64,000 nucleotides of DNA from Sinomonas atrocyanea (lineage in GTDB: Bacteria; Actinomycetota; Actinomycetes; Actinomycetales; Micrococcaceae): the NCBI RefSeq assembly GCF_001577305.1, contig NZ_CP014518.1, forward strand, positions 1 through 64,000, given 5' to 3'. Positions 16,468 to 24,410 of this stretch are shown here, piece after piece (the stretch's first letter is position 1; the number at the start of each line of letters is the position of its first letter). A program made the position numbers and the translations under genes. Below the pieces are notes generated by a model. The model made no database searches, was not told the DNA's origin, and saw nothing but the letters and a program-made list of their open reading frames with translations.

Positions 16468-16722
16468 GGTATTCAGCCCTTCTGAGGGGCCGGGACCCGG
16501 GCCGGTCTGCGGCTCCTGGGGTCCCGATCCACTGTCTTTCAGGCTACGCCCGCAGCGCGGCGGCCGGCAGGGTAGAAAGGACCGGGTCCGTCAGGGCTGC
16601 ATGAGGCCGTGACACGGGTGCTGGGCCCGCCGTACCCTCAGAGGAGGGCAGGTGTCCGGTGCAGCAGGTGTCCGGTGCAGGAGTCTCGATCGGGGCGGTG
16701 CCCCCAGCGGATCCGAGGAACC
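16468..16722. other. Divergent intergenic region with a 16-bp tandem duplication
   Basis: The region lies between the LapA-domain gene (-) and the desaturase gene (+). CAGGTGTCCGGTGCAG occurs twice head to tail, exactly, at 16649-16664 and 16665-16680. GGGACCCGGGCCGGT near 16495 and a minus-strand GGGACCCCAGGAGCC near 16520 weakly resemble the DosR box but fail at several positions. Confidence 0.5.
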
Positions 16723-17802
16723 ATGGCCCAGAACAGCGAACCAGACGCCCGGGCCATTCGCCCGAACCGCGTGGTCAACAGCTATGTGGCCCTCCAGAGG
16801 CAGGTGCGGGACGCGGGCCTGCTCGACCGGAGGCGCGGCTACTACATTGTGCTCTTCGCGATCCTGGCCATCGCCTGGGCCGGCAGCTGGACCGGCTTCG
16901 CGCTCATCGGACCCTCGTGGTACCAGCTGCTGATCGCGGCTGGACTCGGGATCCTGATGACCCAGTTCGGATTCCTCGCCCATGAGGCCGCGCACAGCCA
17001 GGTCTTCGCCTCCTGGGCGGCCAACGAATGGTCCGCCCGCCTCATCGGCAACGGGCTCACGGGAATCAGCTATGCCATGTGGCAGCAGAAGCACTCGCGT
17101 CACCACTCCAACCCGAACGTGATCGGCAAGGATCCGGACATCAAGCCCGGGACCATCGCCTTCCACGACGCGGCTGCCGCCGCGCGGCCCCGCTGGCTCC
17201 GATTCGTCACCCGCCACCAGGGCTACCTGCTCTTCCCGCTCCTGCCGTTCCTCGGCTTCGCCCTGCAGGTCGACTCGTTCAGGTTCCTGCTCCGACGGGC
17301 CCCCGTGCAGCGCAGGGCAGTCGAGCTCGCGATCCTCACCGCCCGCGTGCTGGCAGTGCCTGCCCTGGCATTCTGGCTCCTCCCCCCGGGCATCGCCGCC
17401 GCGTTCATCGGAGTGCAGCAGGGCGTCTTCGGCTTCTACATGGGCGCCACCTTCGCCCCCAACCACAAGGGCATGAAGATCTTCTCAGCATCCGCACAGG
17501 CGGACTTCCTCACCCGCCAGGTCATGTCCTCGCGCAACATCCGGGGCGGGCGCATCATGGACGTCCTCATGGGCGGCCTCAACCACCAGATCGAGCACCA
17601 CCTCTTCCCGACCATGCCCCGGCCGGCCCTGGCCCACGCCGAGAGCCTGATCCGGGCCCAGTGCGCCCAGCAGGGCATCCCCTACACCGCGACGAGCCTC
17701 GTGGCCTCCTACGGGATCATCATCAGATACCTCAACGCCGTCGGCCACGGCCTCGGCACCGTCTTCGAATGCCCCCTCGCCACCCAGCACCGCCCCAACT
17801 GA
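16723..17802 (+). CDS. Acyl-lipid fatty acid desaturase (membrane, di-iron)
   Basis: A 359-aa integral membrane desaturase that introduces double bonds in membrane-lipid acyl chains using O2. All three histidine boxes are present: HEAAHSQ, HSRHH and NHQIEHHLFP (QxxHH type). Four or more membrane segments are visible (YYIVLFAILAIAWAGSW, LLIAAGLGILMTQFGF, YLLFPLLPFLGFAL, AVPALAFWLLPPGIAAAFIG). Start ATG 16723 behind GAGGAA; the in-frame extension upstream is low quality. It stands alone on the + strand. Regiospecificity cannot be read from the sequence. Confidence 0.93.
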   Translation: MAQNSEPDARAIRPNRVVNSYVALQRQVRDAGLLDRRRGYYIVLFAILAIAWAGSWTGFALIGPSWYQLLIAAGLGILMTQFGFLAHEAAHSQVFASWAANEWSARLIGNGLTGISYAMWQQKHSRHHSNPNVIGKDPDIKPGTIAFHDAAAAARPRWLRFVTRHQGYLLFPLLPFLGFALQVDSFRFLLRRAPVQRRAVELAILTARVLAVPALAFWLLPPGIAAAFIGVQQGVFGFYMGATFAPNHKGMKIFSASAQADFLTRQVMSSRNIRGGRIMDVLMGGLNHQIEHHLFPTMPRPALAHAESLIRAQCAQQGIPYTATSLVASYGIIIRYLNAVGHGLGTVFECPLATQHRPN

Positions 17803-18302
17803 GCGCCCCGCGCCAGCTGACCGCCCCGCGCCGGCCCTCGAGGCGAACCCGATCCGGCCACCGGCCACGACGCGAGGGGACGCCCTTCCAGCATCGGGGA
17901 GTCGATGACAGCGCCGGGGAGGCCGGCGAGTTGATCAAGGCCCACCAGCAGCGTCCGGGGCGGAAACAGGTCTAGTGTCGGGCGGCGTGACGCCCGGGGG
18001 TGAGACGCCAAGACAGCGTGGCTCCTTGCCCCGCCACCGCTGCAGGGGCTCTGACCGGCGCATCATGTCAGCCAGGTACCCTGGCCGGTGTGGGCGTCGG
18101 GCCGCAGTACAGCTGCCAGAACACGGGTGAGGGCAAGGTCGGGCAGGAGAGTCGGGTTGGGCCACGGCCTCTCGACGATCCTTCGTTGCCGCCGCCGGTT
18201 CCGCGCCGCGGGAGGGCGGAGAGGGCTGCGACGGATGCCGGGGGTCTCTTCAAGGGCCCGCTCGTGGCGGCCCGCAGGGCCTCTGCGGAGGGCGACCCAG
18301 TT
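17803..18302. other. 500-bp region without a supported gene
   Basis: Several frames are open only because the DNA is GC-rich. One short tail in frame with the desaturase region (ending GELIKAHQQRPGRKQV, stop at 17973-17975) looks gene-like but has no start or recognisable N-terminus. I see nothing else here. Confidence 0.5.
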
Positions 18303-18761
18303 TCAGCAGGTGAAGCGGACTCCTGCGGCGAGGGCCTCCACGGCCTCCCTGCGGTCCCGTTCGAGCAGTACCATGGCTTCGAGCTCGGAGCGCCGCTGGC
18401 TGTGTTGCGCCAGGGATGCGATCGAGACGTCCCGGAACAGGCGGGCAAGCTCGCCCGCCAGACCGGCCCTGAGCTGTTCGAGGTTGGTGTGCTCCACGAG
18501 TAGGCGCCGGCCGGCGATGGCGAGGTTGACGCCTTCGTAGCCGGCGTCACGCAGCCGCCGAACGGTCGAGGGGTCTTGGATCAGGTCGATCTCGTACGGC
18601 TCGGCTCGCCTGCTCAATGCGACCATGACGGTGTACTTCGACGGGCCGCGGGCGGTGCCCAGATTCCAGGGCAGGGCACTGGCGACGATCGCGTTCAGGG
18701 CAATTGCCTGCTCGGGCAGGCGGGGGGCACGCTCGGTGACGGATTCCCTGGTGGTGTCCAT
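18303..18761 (-). CDS. Conserved hypothetical protein, paralogue B
   Basis: A 152-aa homologue of paralogue A (15567-16040), sharing KYTVMVALSRRAEPYEIDL, the AGY turn, LAIAGRRLLVEHTNLEQLRA and a coiled C-terminal helix with RRSELEAMVLLERDRREAVE. It ends in Cys. Start ATG 18761. Two copies within 3 kb, both leftward and flanking the desaturase, suggest a local duplication or two units of one stress module. Function unknown. Confidence 0.78.
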   Translation of the reverse strand: MDTTRESVTERAPRLPEQAIALNAIVASALPWNLGTARGPSKYTVMVALSRRAEPYEIDLIQDPSTVRRLRDAGYEGVNLAIAGRRLLVEHTNLEQLRAGLAGELARLFRDVSIASLAQHSQRRSELEAMVLLERDRREAVEALAAGVRFTC

Positions 18762-19049
18762 GGTCGTTCCACGTCCTTCAGTCGTTCTCTGGATGGCCCT
18801 GCGGGAGCCCGCGGGGCGGTCGCTCACGGCAGGGGTGCCGGAGGGTTCACGGCTGGAGGTTTCGCTGGAGACGTGTCGTCGGGCGCCTGCCGGCGCCTCC
18901 CCGAAGAGGTGGTGGCAGAAGGACGGCGGGCTCCCGTATCCCAGTCTACGCGCTCTCCGCATCACGGAAGGGCAGGATCGGAGGCGCGGTGCAGGCAGCA
19001 GCGGGCAGGCCCGGGGGGCTCGCGGCGGGTCCGGCGGTACGCTGGGGGC
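18762..19049. other. Divergent intergenic region
   Basis: About 290 bp between paralogue B (-) and the ART-like gene (+). No gene, clear promoter hexamer pair or repeat was identified. Confidence 0.4.
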
Positions 19050-19526
19050 ATGGACTACACCGGCTCGCCCCGGGCGCCCAGGGGCGGGGGCCGGGCGCTT
19101 CCCCTCACCGCGCTGGGCGATGTGCTCGGGGAGGAGTTCTACAGCCACCCCGAGGAGCACGGATTCGGGGAGTGTGACGAGGAGACCATGGAGCAGCTGC
19201 GCCGCGTGCGCCAGGATCCGCAGGCCAGGGTGCGCATCTACCGGGCCCTGCCGCCCGGGCTCGGCCAGATCAACCGCGGGGACTGGGTCACCCTCTCCAG
19301 GGACTACGCACGCCAGCACGCAATGCGGGATGACGTCGCCGCTCGGGACTGGCCCATCGTCCAGGCCGAGGTCAGCGCCCGCAGCGTCTTCACCGACGGT
19401 AGGGACCTGGACGAGTACGGCTACGACGGGCCCTCCCTCGCCGGCCTGCTCGACCAGGGCCCTCAGGCGGACCCCGGTCCCCAGCGACCGCACGGCCGGG
19501 AGGAAGACTGGCCCGAAGGGCGCTGA
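19050..19526 (+). CDS. Possible ADP-ribosyltransferase-like protein
   Basis: A 158-aa protein whose core reads RIYRALPPG (Arg65), DWVTLSRDYARQHA (Thr81/Ser83), a beta strand IVQAEVSARSVFTDG, and DLDEYGYDGP (Glu122). This order matches the R-S-E logic of ADP-ribosyltransferase folds, and proteins with GDWVTLSREYA and EWGYD motifs occur in actinobacterial phages and islands. No secretion signal, so it would act inside the cell. It stands alone on the + strand. The enzyme assignment is an inference from motif order. Confidence 0.6.
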   Translation: MDYTGSPRAPRGGGRALPLTALGDVLGEEFYSHPEEHGFGECDEETMEQLRRVRQDPQARVRIYRALPPGLGQINRGDWVTLSRDYARQHAMRDDVAARDWPIVQAEVSARSVFTDGRDLDEYGYDGPSLAGLLDQGPQADPGPQRPHGREEDWPEGR

Positions 19527-19829
19527 TGGCCCACGGCCCGCTGACCCTCGGCTGCGGCCGCCGGGCCCCGGCACGCAGCGAGTCCATAGTCCCGCCACTC
19601 GTCCACCGGACTGCCTGCCCGAGAGCCTCGGCGAGGAAGCGGTGGAGGCAGCGGCACTTCGGCCGAGGTCGCATGCATACTGGAATCTGGGCTCCGGGCT
19701 CTCGCCTGCCCCGTTTGCCTCGACGATCGGTTCAGGCCCCGGGCCGGGGCGCCATCGTTCTGGCCGGCCCCCTCCCGGCGAGGAACAGCCTGATGGCGCC
19801 GCCGGGCTGCGCCGGGTGTTGCCCCGGCG
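19527..19829. other. Intergenic region, nothing recognised
   Basis: About 300 bp between convergent genes. Open frames here have poor codon use and no ribosome sites. No convincing terminator was found. Confidence 0.4.
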
Positions 19830-20048
19830 TCAGTGCCGGTTCCTTGCACTGTTCGCCCTGCGCCGGATGAACTGCTGATCCTTCGGGGAGAGGGCGGCCT
19901 CTCCGTGGGGGTCGGTGACGAGTGGGGCTCCGTCGGCGTCGCTGATGGCGTTCGCGAGCGTGCGCGGCAGCATGATGGTCCCGGGATTGTCGAGGAGCCA
20001 CCGGCGGGTCTCCGGGGTCAGCGAATCCCAGCGTTCTTCGACAGTCAT
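19830..20048 (-). CDS. Small conserved hypothetical protein
   Basis: A 72-aa product beginning MTVEERWDSLTPETRRWLLD, with a middle NPGTIMLPRTLANAI, then SPKDQQFIRRRA. Small proteins with the same WxSLTPETxxWLxDNPG...LPRT layout occur in other actinobacteria, unnamed. The ATG at 20048 was chosen over an upstream frame extension because homology-like sequence starts there. It follows the 92-aa gene on the same strand by 67 nt. Confidence 0.65.
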   Translation of the reverse strand: MTVEERWDSLTPETRRWLLDNPGTIMLPRTLANAISDADGAPLVTDPHGEAALSPKDQQFIRRRANSARNRH

Positions 20049-20115
20049 TGCGTGCCTTCCTTGTTGATTGTGCGACGGTTCGTCATCTGCCTTCCGCGGC
20101 CCGGCGGTCCGGCGG

Positions 20116-20394
20116 CTACCCGCTCCAGAGGTCTCCGGCCTCAAGGCGTGCGAGCTGGGCTAGGGCCTGTTCCTCGCCGAGCCCGGCCCTGATCAGGTCG
20201 TCGAGCATCTGCTCCCGGCGGCGCGGCGTGTACAGGTCGGTAGGATCGGCCTGCGGGGGCAGAGGGGGCAGATCGCCCCAGGGGCTGTGCGGCGCCGGCC
20301 CCCGCTCGGTGCGCCCATGCCGGCGTGGAGTGTGGGACGTGGCGGCCGCAGGTGCCGTGTGGTGGCGGGGCACGTGCGCTTGGGTGTCCTTCAT
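20116..20394 (-). CDS. Hypothetical protein behind a DosR box
   Basis: A 92-aa product with a basic, histidine- and proline-rich N-terminal half (MKDTQAHVPRHHTAPAAATS). Its C-terminal helical part is better ordered (RRREQMLDDLIRAGLGEEQA, then LAQLARLEAGDLW). Start ATG 20394 with GAGAGAAG upstream. A perfect DosR-box match lies 112-129 bp upstream of the start, in a position to activate it. Function unknown. Confidence 0.6.
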   Translation of the reverse strand: MKDTQAHVPRHHTAPAAATSHTPRRHGRTERGPAPHSPWGDLPPLPPQADPTDLYTPRRREQMLDDLIRAGLGEEQALAQLARLEAGDLWSG

Positions 20395-20505
20395 CGGTCT
20401 TCTCTCCGGCGCGCGAGGATGACGGGGCATGGTCCGCGCAACCGGCGACGGCTGGTCCGGCCTTCCCCTCTGCCTGCCACGATCCACGACATGACCCGCC
20501 CCTCT

Positions 20506-20523
20506 GGAGGGCCAAAAGTCCCC
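20506..20523 (-). promoter_or_regulatory. DosR/DevR box
   Basis: On the minus strand the sequence GGGGACTTTTGGCCCTCC contains GGGACTTTTGGCCCT, which fits the published mycobacterial DosR motif GGGACTTNNGNCCCT at every specified position. It lies upstream of the leftward 92-aa gene, in the same accessory block as the DevR-like regulator, whose DNA-contact helix keeps the EKT-I-KN residues. Confidence 0.7.
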
Positions 20524-20544
20524 GGGACACGATTCCGGCCTGAC

Positions 20545-20582
20545 CCACCACTCAATCGAGATGGCGCTCTCGATTGGGTGGT
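20545..20582. repeat. Imperfect inverted repeat
   Basis: CCACCACTCAATCGAG (20545-20560) faces CTCGATTGGGTGGT (20569-20582) across an 8-nt loop with one mismatch. It could be a hairpin terminator or an operator; no T-run is adjacent on either strand. Confidence 0.4.
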
Positions 20583-20677
20583 CGAGACTGTCGGGGAGCT
20601 GTCGAGGGACATCCCATGCCACCTTGGGCTACGGGGGTGAGGGGTGGGGTCCAGAAGACGCTGGGTCTCCAGGTGGG

Positions 20678-21025
20678 GTGGCGCGGTTGGACCCGTGGGA
20701 AGAGGCCGAGCAGTCGGTGGCCGAGGCCGCCGGTGCCTACGCACAGCTCGAGGCGGCTTGGGAGTCCTGCTGGTCGTCCAGGCCGGGGAGGACGTCCCCG
20801 CATCTGTCCAGTTCAGGGACCGGGGCCGGCCATTTCATCGCTCACGCGAGGAGCCCGGTGCCGGGTGCGCTCCTGTCGTTCTCGTGCTGCCTGCCGCATC
20901 TGGCCCGGGCGCTGACGAGCCTGCAGGCGTTGGGCATCCGCCCGGATGACCCATGGCCCAGGAGATCCTTCTCATGGACGACGCACTGGAGCTCCCGGTA
21001 CCGCTGGGTGTCTCCGTCGTCGTGA
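20678..21025 (+). CDS. Hypothetical protein, possibly degraded
   Basis: A 115-codon frame from GTG 20678 (or TTG 20687). High GC3 and a sensible sequence (DPWEEAEQSVAEAAGAYAQL, CLPHLARALTSLQALGIRPD) last to about 20950. The codon pattern then shifts to the frame of the next ORF, so the real gene may end near there or be frameshifted. No family recognised and no good ribosome site. Confidence 0.4.
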   Translation: MARLDPWEEAEQSVAEAAGAYAQLEAAWESCWSSRPGRTSPHLSSSGTGAGHFIAHARSPVPGALLSFSCCLPHLARALTSLQALGIRPDDPWPRRSFSWTTHWSSRYRWVSPSS

Positions 21026-21200
21026 ACGCCCACCCGGACCTGGTGCTCTTCCAGCGCATCCGAGACGGCGAGCCGATTGCGACCGTGCCCCGGGAGGACT
21101 TCCGGGACGCGCTCGACCTCGACCCCAGATCATCGCAGCCCTCCGGATCGACCTCACCGCAGGCGTCCCGTGGCCCGTTGCCGGTACGGAGTCATGCGCG
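20953..21200 (+). pseudogene. Frameshifted small hypothetical gene
   Basis: From ATG 20953 the frame reads MAQEILLMDDALELPVPLGV, then VVVNAHPDLVLFQRIRDGEP and DALDLDP with good GC3. After the C4 run at 21123-21126 the coding signal moves to another frame, which continues QIIAALRIDLTAGVPWPVAG. Adding one C to the run would join the two into DLDPQIIAALRIDL. I read this as a one-base deletion, or a sequencing error, in a real gene. The coding signal is lost by about 21200. Confidence 0.45.
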
Positions 21201-21282
21201 GCGGGTCCTTCGCCTCTGACCCGGGCCTGCCGTGGGTCCGAGAGTTGGAGGCGGGGGATCCTGGCGCCAGAAGGAGAGGATC

Positions 21283-21522
21283 ATGCTTCGGACAGCAGCG
21301 GTGGCTGGGCCCGCGTCGGGCATCGGCCGCGCTGCCCGGGCCGAGGCCGTGCGCTGCCACGGCGGCGGCTGGATCCACTCGGCGTACGCCGTCGCAGGGA
21401 TGGCGGTCCCGATGTCGGCGAGCGTCGCCGTCAACTCCTTCGGAACCCTCGCCACGCCCGAGGGACTCCGCTTCCTGCTGTCGGGTCGGCCTCGGCGAGG
21501 ACGGCCCCGGTCTGCTCTGTAG
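21283..21522 (+). CDS. Short hypothetical ORF
   Basis: A 79-codon frame with GGAGAGG before ATG 21283 (MLRTAAVAGPASGIGRAARA). The middle is moderately hydrophobic (AYAVAGMAVPMSASVAV) and the C-terminus is Arg-rich. The beginning resembles a TGxxxGIG nucleotide loop, but nothing of an SDR follows. It could be a remnant. Confidence 0.3.
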   Translation: MLRTAAVAGPASGIGRAARAEAVRCHGGGWIHSAYAVAGMAVPMSASVAVNSFGTLATPEGLRFLLSGRPRRGRPRSAL

Positions 21523-21697
21523 CGGCGCCCCGGCGGGCGATGCAGACCCTGGTCCCGCCGCTGGCCGCGGGGGAGGCGCCGAGCGGCGCAGTCCTCCGCA
21601 GCGATTCCACCTCGTGATCCCCTTGCGCTCCCGCGCCATACTCGCGGGCATGGCACCCGCGCACATGCCCTCGGAAAGCCCGAAGGAGGGGCAGGCC

Positions 21698-21889
21698 ATG
21701 GCAATCACTTCCCCCCAGACGACCCCGCTCCGACGGCGCCGGCGAAGGCGCCTCAAGGTCGCGGGTGCGGCGGCCGCAGTCCTCCTCTTCGTCCTCGGTA
21801 TCGACGGCACGGACGTGTGCCCGCTCCTGCTGGTCCTCGCAACAGCCTGGGCCCTCCAGGCCAACGAGGTCCGCAACGGCCGCAAATGA
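21698..21889 (+). CDS. Small membrane protein
   Basis: A 63-aa product with a strong ribosome site (GAAGGAGG) before ATG 21698. It has a very basic N-terminus (PLRRRRRRRLK), then hydrophobic VAGAAAAVLLFVLGIDG and VCPLLLVLATAWALQANEV, i.e. one or two membrane segments with a positive-inside start. No family recognised. Confidence 0.6.
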   Translation: MAITSPQTTPLRRRRRRRLKVAGAAAAVLLFVLGIDGTDVCPLLLVLATAWALQANEVRNGRK

Positions 21890-22008
21890 GCTGCTTCGCA
21901 GGCCCGACCACTGTCGAATCGGGATCCTGGCCACACGGCACATCCTCTGCCCGGATCTCCCGGGCAGGACCCCGGGTCCACCCGGGGAAGGAGAACGAAA
22001 CGGAGAAC

Positions 22009-22368
22009 ATGATGAAGAAATGGATCCGCTGGGAAGACTACGTCGCGGGAGCCTGCGGCCTGTATACGGCCCTGGCAGTCCTGTGGACCGCGCAGACGTC
22101 GATGTCGAGGACCCTGATGCTCGTCTTCGGCATTGTGCTGATCGCCACGGCGGTGCTGAACCTGTCGATGCCCGGCACACCGTGGCTCGAGTACGCCCAG
22201 TGCGCCGCGGGCGTGGTGCTCTTCGCCTCGCCCTGGATGGGCGCCTACTCCGACCACACCGGTGCGGCGTGGACGTCCTGGATCGCCGGGATCATCGCCG
22301 CGGGCGTGACCGTGGCGGCCATTCGGCCTGCCATGGAAGCGCACCACAGGATGATGCCCTCCCACTGA
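22009..22368 (+). CDS. SPW-repeat membrane protein
   Basis: A 119-aa integral membrane protein with two related halves. Each has a W-E-D/W-L-E-Y start and an SPW-type motif before a helix: MPGTPWLEYAQCAAG (TPW) and LFASPWMGAYSD (SPW). Four hydrophobic segments are visible. SPW-repeat proteins are small bacterial and archaeal membrane proteins of unknown function. Start ATG 22009 or 22012 behind AAGGAGAACG. It follows the 63-aa membrane protein on the same strand by 119 nt. Confidence 0.8.
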   Translation: MMKKWIRWEDYVAGACGLYTALAVLWTAQTSMSRTLMLVFGIVLIATAVLNLSMPGTPWLEYAQCAAGVVLFASPWMGAYSDHTGAAWTSWIAGIIAAGVTVAAIRPAMEAHHRMMPSH

Positions 22369-22497
22369 GGGCATGGCTGAACCGAGAGCGGCCGTGAGCG
22401 CCCTCCCAGCAGTCACCTGCTGGGCCAGGGCCCGGCAGCAGGCACGCGTTCATCGGCAAGTGGACATCGACTTCTGGGACTGGGCGCTCTGCTGCAG

Positions 22498-22530
22498 GGT
22501 CCCGGCACCGCTCAGGTGCCGGGACCTTCT
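22498..22530 (+). terminator. Intrinsic terminator
   Basis: A 12-bp perfect stem, GGTCCCGGCACC (22498-22509) with GGTGCCGGGACC (22515-22526), has loop GCTCA followed by TTCT. It probably ends transcription from the SPW-protein gene before the DMT transporter. Confidence 0.75.
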
Positions 22531-22559
22531 GCCGTCTGGCCCGGCACTAGAGTGGGCTG

Positions 22560-23465
22560 GTGATCCCCCTCCTGGTCGTGCTCGGCGTGCTCGGCGTCTC
22601 GGCGTCCGGGCCGCTCATCGCCGGAACGCTCGCGGGCACGTCCGTCACCGCGCTCGCGATCGCGTTCTGGCGCAACGCGATCGCCTCGGTCGTCATGGCG
22701 GCGCCGGTCGCCGTGCGGAGCCCGGGCCAGTTCCGCCGGCTCACCCGGCGCGACCTCCTCTGGTCCTCCCTCGCCGGGGCGGCCCTCGCCTTCCACTTCG
22801 TGTGCTTCATCCTATCCCTGACGCTGACCTCGGTGGCGGCGTCGACGGCGCTCGTGTGCCTCCAGTCCGGGTGGATCGCGGTCTTCTCGGTGCTGCGTGG
22901 GCGGAGGCTGCCCGCCGCCGTCCTCGCAGGCCTCGGGCTCGCGTTCCTCGGCGTCGTCGCCATCACCGGCCTGGACCTCGGGTCCTCCCACGAGGCGGTG
23001 CTCGGAGACCTCCTCGCCCTCGCCGGGGGCATTCTCGCTGGCCTCTACACGATGGCCGGCGGAAAGGCCCGGCAGACCATGGGCACCGGGACCTACACCG
23101 CCCTCTGCTACGGGGTCTGCGCCGCACTCGTGGCCGTCATGGCCCTCGCGACGGGTCAGCGGCTCACCGGGTTCGAACCCGCCGGCTGGGCGGGGATCCT
23201 CGCGATCACGGCGGCGGCGCAGCTCGTCGGCCACACCGCGTTCAACCACCTCGTCGCGACCCTGAGCCCTCTCGTCGTCTCGATGTTCATCCTGCTGGAG
23301 ATCCCCGGTGCGGCACTCCTGGCCGCCATGTTCCTCGGGGAGGTGCTGCCGGGCGGGACCTACGCCGGGCTGGGGCTCATCCTCGCAGGGCTCGCCGTCG
23401 TCGTCCTCGGCCAGCGGCGGAACCGCCGCGAACCGCGGACGGCGCCTGAGCTCGGCGCGGACTGA
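22560..23465 (+). CDS. EamA/DMT-family transporter
   Basis: A 301-aa membrane protein of the drug/metabolite transporter superfamily with ten predicted helices in two EamA repeats. The N-terminal repeat covers about 1-135 (from MIPLLVVLGVLGVSASGPLI) and the second about 150-290, with the conserved YTALCYG helix and the final GGTYAGLGLILAGLAVVVLG. GTG start. It probably exports small metabolites; substrate unknown. It converges with the glycosyltransferase gene, whose stop is 3 nt away. Confidence 0.88.
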   Translation: MIPLLVVLGVLGVSASGPLIAGTLAGTSVTALAIAFWRNAIASVVMAAPVAVRSPGQFRRLTRRDLLWSSLAGAALAFHFVCFILSLTLTSVAASTALVCLQSGWIAVFSVLRGRRLPAAVLAGLGLAFLGVVAITGLDLGSSHEAVLGDLLALAGGILAGLYTMAGGKARQTMGTGTYTALCYGVCAALVAVMALATGQRLTGFEPAGWAGILAITAAAQLVGHTAFNHLVATLSPLVVSMFILLEIPGAALLAAMFLGEVLPGGTYAGLGLILAGLAVVVLGQRRNRREPRTAPELGAD

Positions 23466-23467
23466 CG

Positions 23468-24337
23468 CTACACTCCCCCGCGCTTGACCGGGGGCTGGTT
23501 GGCCGAGTGGATGGCGCGCAAGAGCTTGGCGGGGTAGTAGACCGAGAAGATCACTGCCATGGGGGCGCGCAGCGCGATCTTCTTGATGTTGTGCGCCTTG
23601 TACGTCCGGTCGAAGCGCTGCACGTAGTACCGGTAGTCCTTCGGCGAGTCCTCGAGCCGCCGCGCGGACATCCCCGAGACCATGTCGGGCCAGTACTGGA
23701 TCTTGAGGCCGCGCTCGGCGAGGTGCAGGGAGAGGTCGATGTCCTCGTGCATCTCGTCCTTCTCGTCCCGGCAGGTCGAGTCGCGGATGGCCTCCCATGC
23801 TGTGCGCCGGATCGCCATGTTGGAGCCGAACAGGAAGTGGTACTCGTGCCGCGAGAGCTTGAGGAGGAGCTGGCGCATCTTGTCGTCGGCCTTGAGGCCG
23901 AACCGCCGCATCGGCATGTCGTAGTAGATCACGGGCCCGGTCGCTGCCTGGACCGAGCTGTCCATGAACGCCCGCTGGACCTCCTCGACCCAGTCGGGCT
24001 CGAGCAGGGAGTCCGCGTCGATGCGGCCGAGCACGTCCCCCGTGGCCGCATCGAGGCCGAAGTTGCGGGTGGGGATCAGCCCCTGCTCCCGGTCCTGGGT
24101 GAGGAGGATGATCCGGGACTCGGGGTACTCGGACTGCAGCTGGCGCACGATCTGCGCCGTCGAGTCCTTGGACATGTTGTCGACCACGATGATCTCGTGC
24201 GCCGGGACCGACTGGTAGATGGCCGCGGTGACGCACTGGCGGATGACGCTCTCCTCGTTGTACGCCGGCACGACGATCGACACGCTCGGCGGCTCGGAAG
24301 CAGCCGCCGTGGCGGGGAGGGCAGGGTCCGGGGACAT
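23468..24337 (-). CDS. Family 2 glycosyltransferase
   Basis: A 289-aa GT-A enzyme that transfers a sugar from a nucleotide sugar. It has VSIVVPAYNEESVIRQCVTA at the N-terminus, VVDNMSKDSTAQIVRQL, the DxD-like motif GRIDADSLLEPDWVE, and the acceptor region RDEKDEMHEDIDLSLHLAER, whose ED is the usual catalytic base. No clear membrane anchor except a weakly hydrophobic C-terminal segment. ATG 24337 was chosen because the fold starts about 15 residues later; its ribosome site is weak. Acceptor unknown. Confidence 0.9.
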   Translation of the reverse strand: MSPDPALPATAAASEPPSVSIVVPAYNEESVIRQCVTAAIYQSVPAHEIIVVDNMSKDSTAQIVRQLQSEYPESRIILLTQDREQGLIPTRNFGLDAATGDVLGRIDADSLLEPDWVEEVQRAFMDSSVQAATGPVIYYDMPMRRFGLKADDKMRQLLLKLSRHEYHFLFGSNMAIRRTAWEAIRDSTCRDEKDEMHEDIDLSLHLAERGLKIQYWPDMVSGMSARRLEDSPKDYRYYVQRFDRTYKAHNIKKIALRAPMAVIFSVYYPAKLLRAIHSANQPPVKRGGV

Positions 24338-24410
24338 CACCACAAATCTAGCAAAGGCCCCCGCACTGTGGCGGCGTGGGGGCCATCCCGCCCTTGGATG
24401 ACGGGGCATG

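Noticed and set aside
16490..16535. Additional DosR boxes upstream of the LapA-domain and desaturase genes
   Set aside because: GGGACCCGGGCCGGT and the minus-strand GGGACCCCAGGAGCC miss four or more motif positions, so they are not claimed as sites.
17709..18165. Leftward open frames in the gap after the desaturase gene
   Set aside because: Poor codon pattern and no start signals; the sequence resembles other shadow frames of GC-rich DNA.
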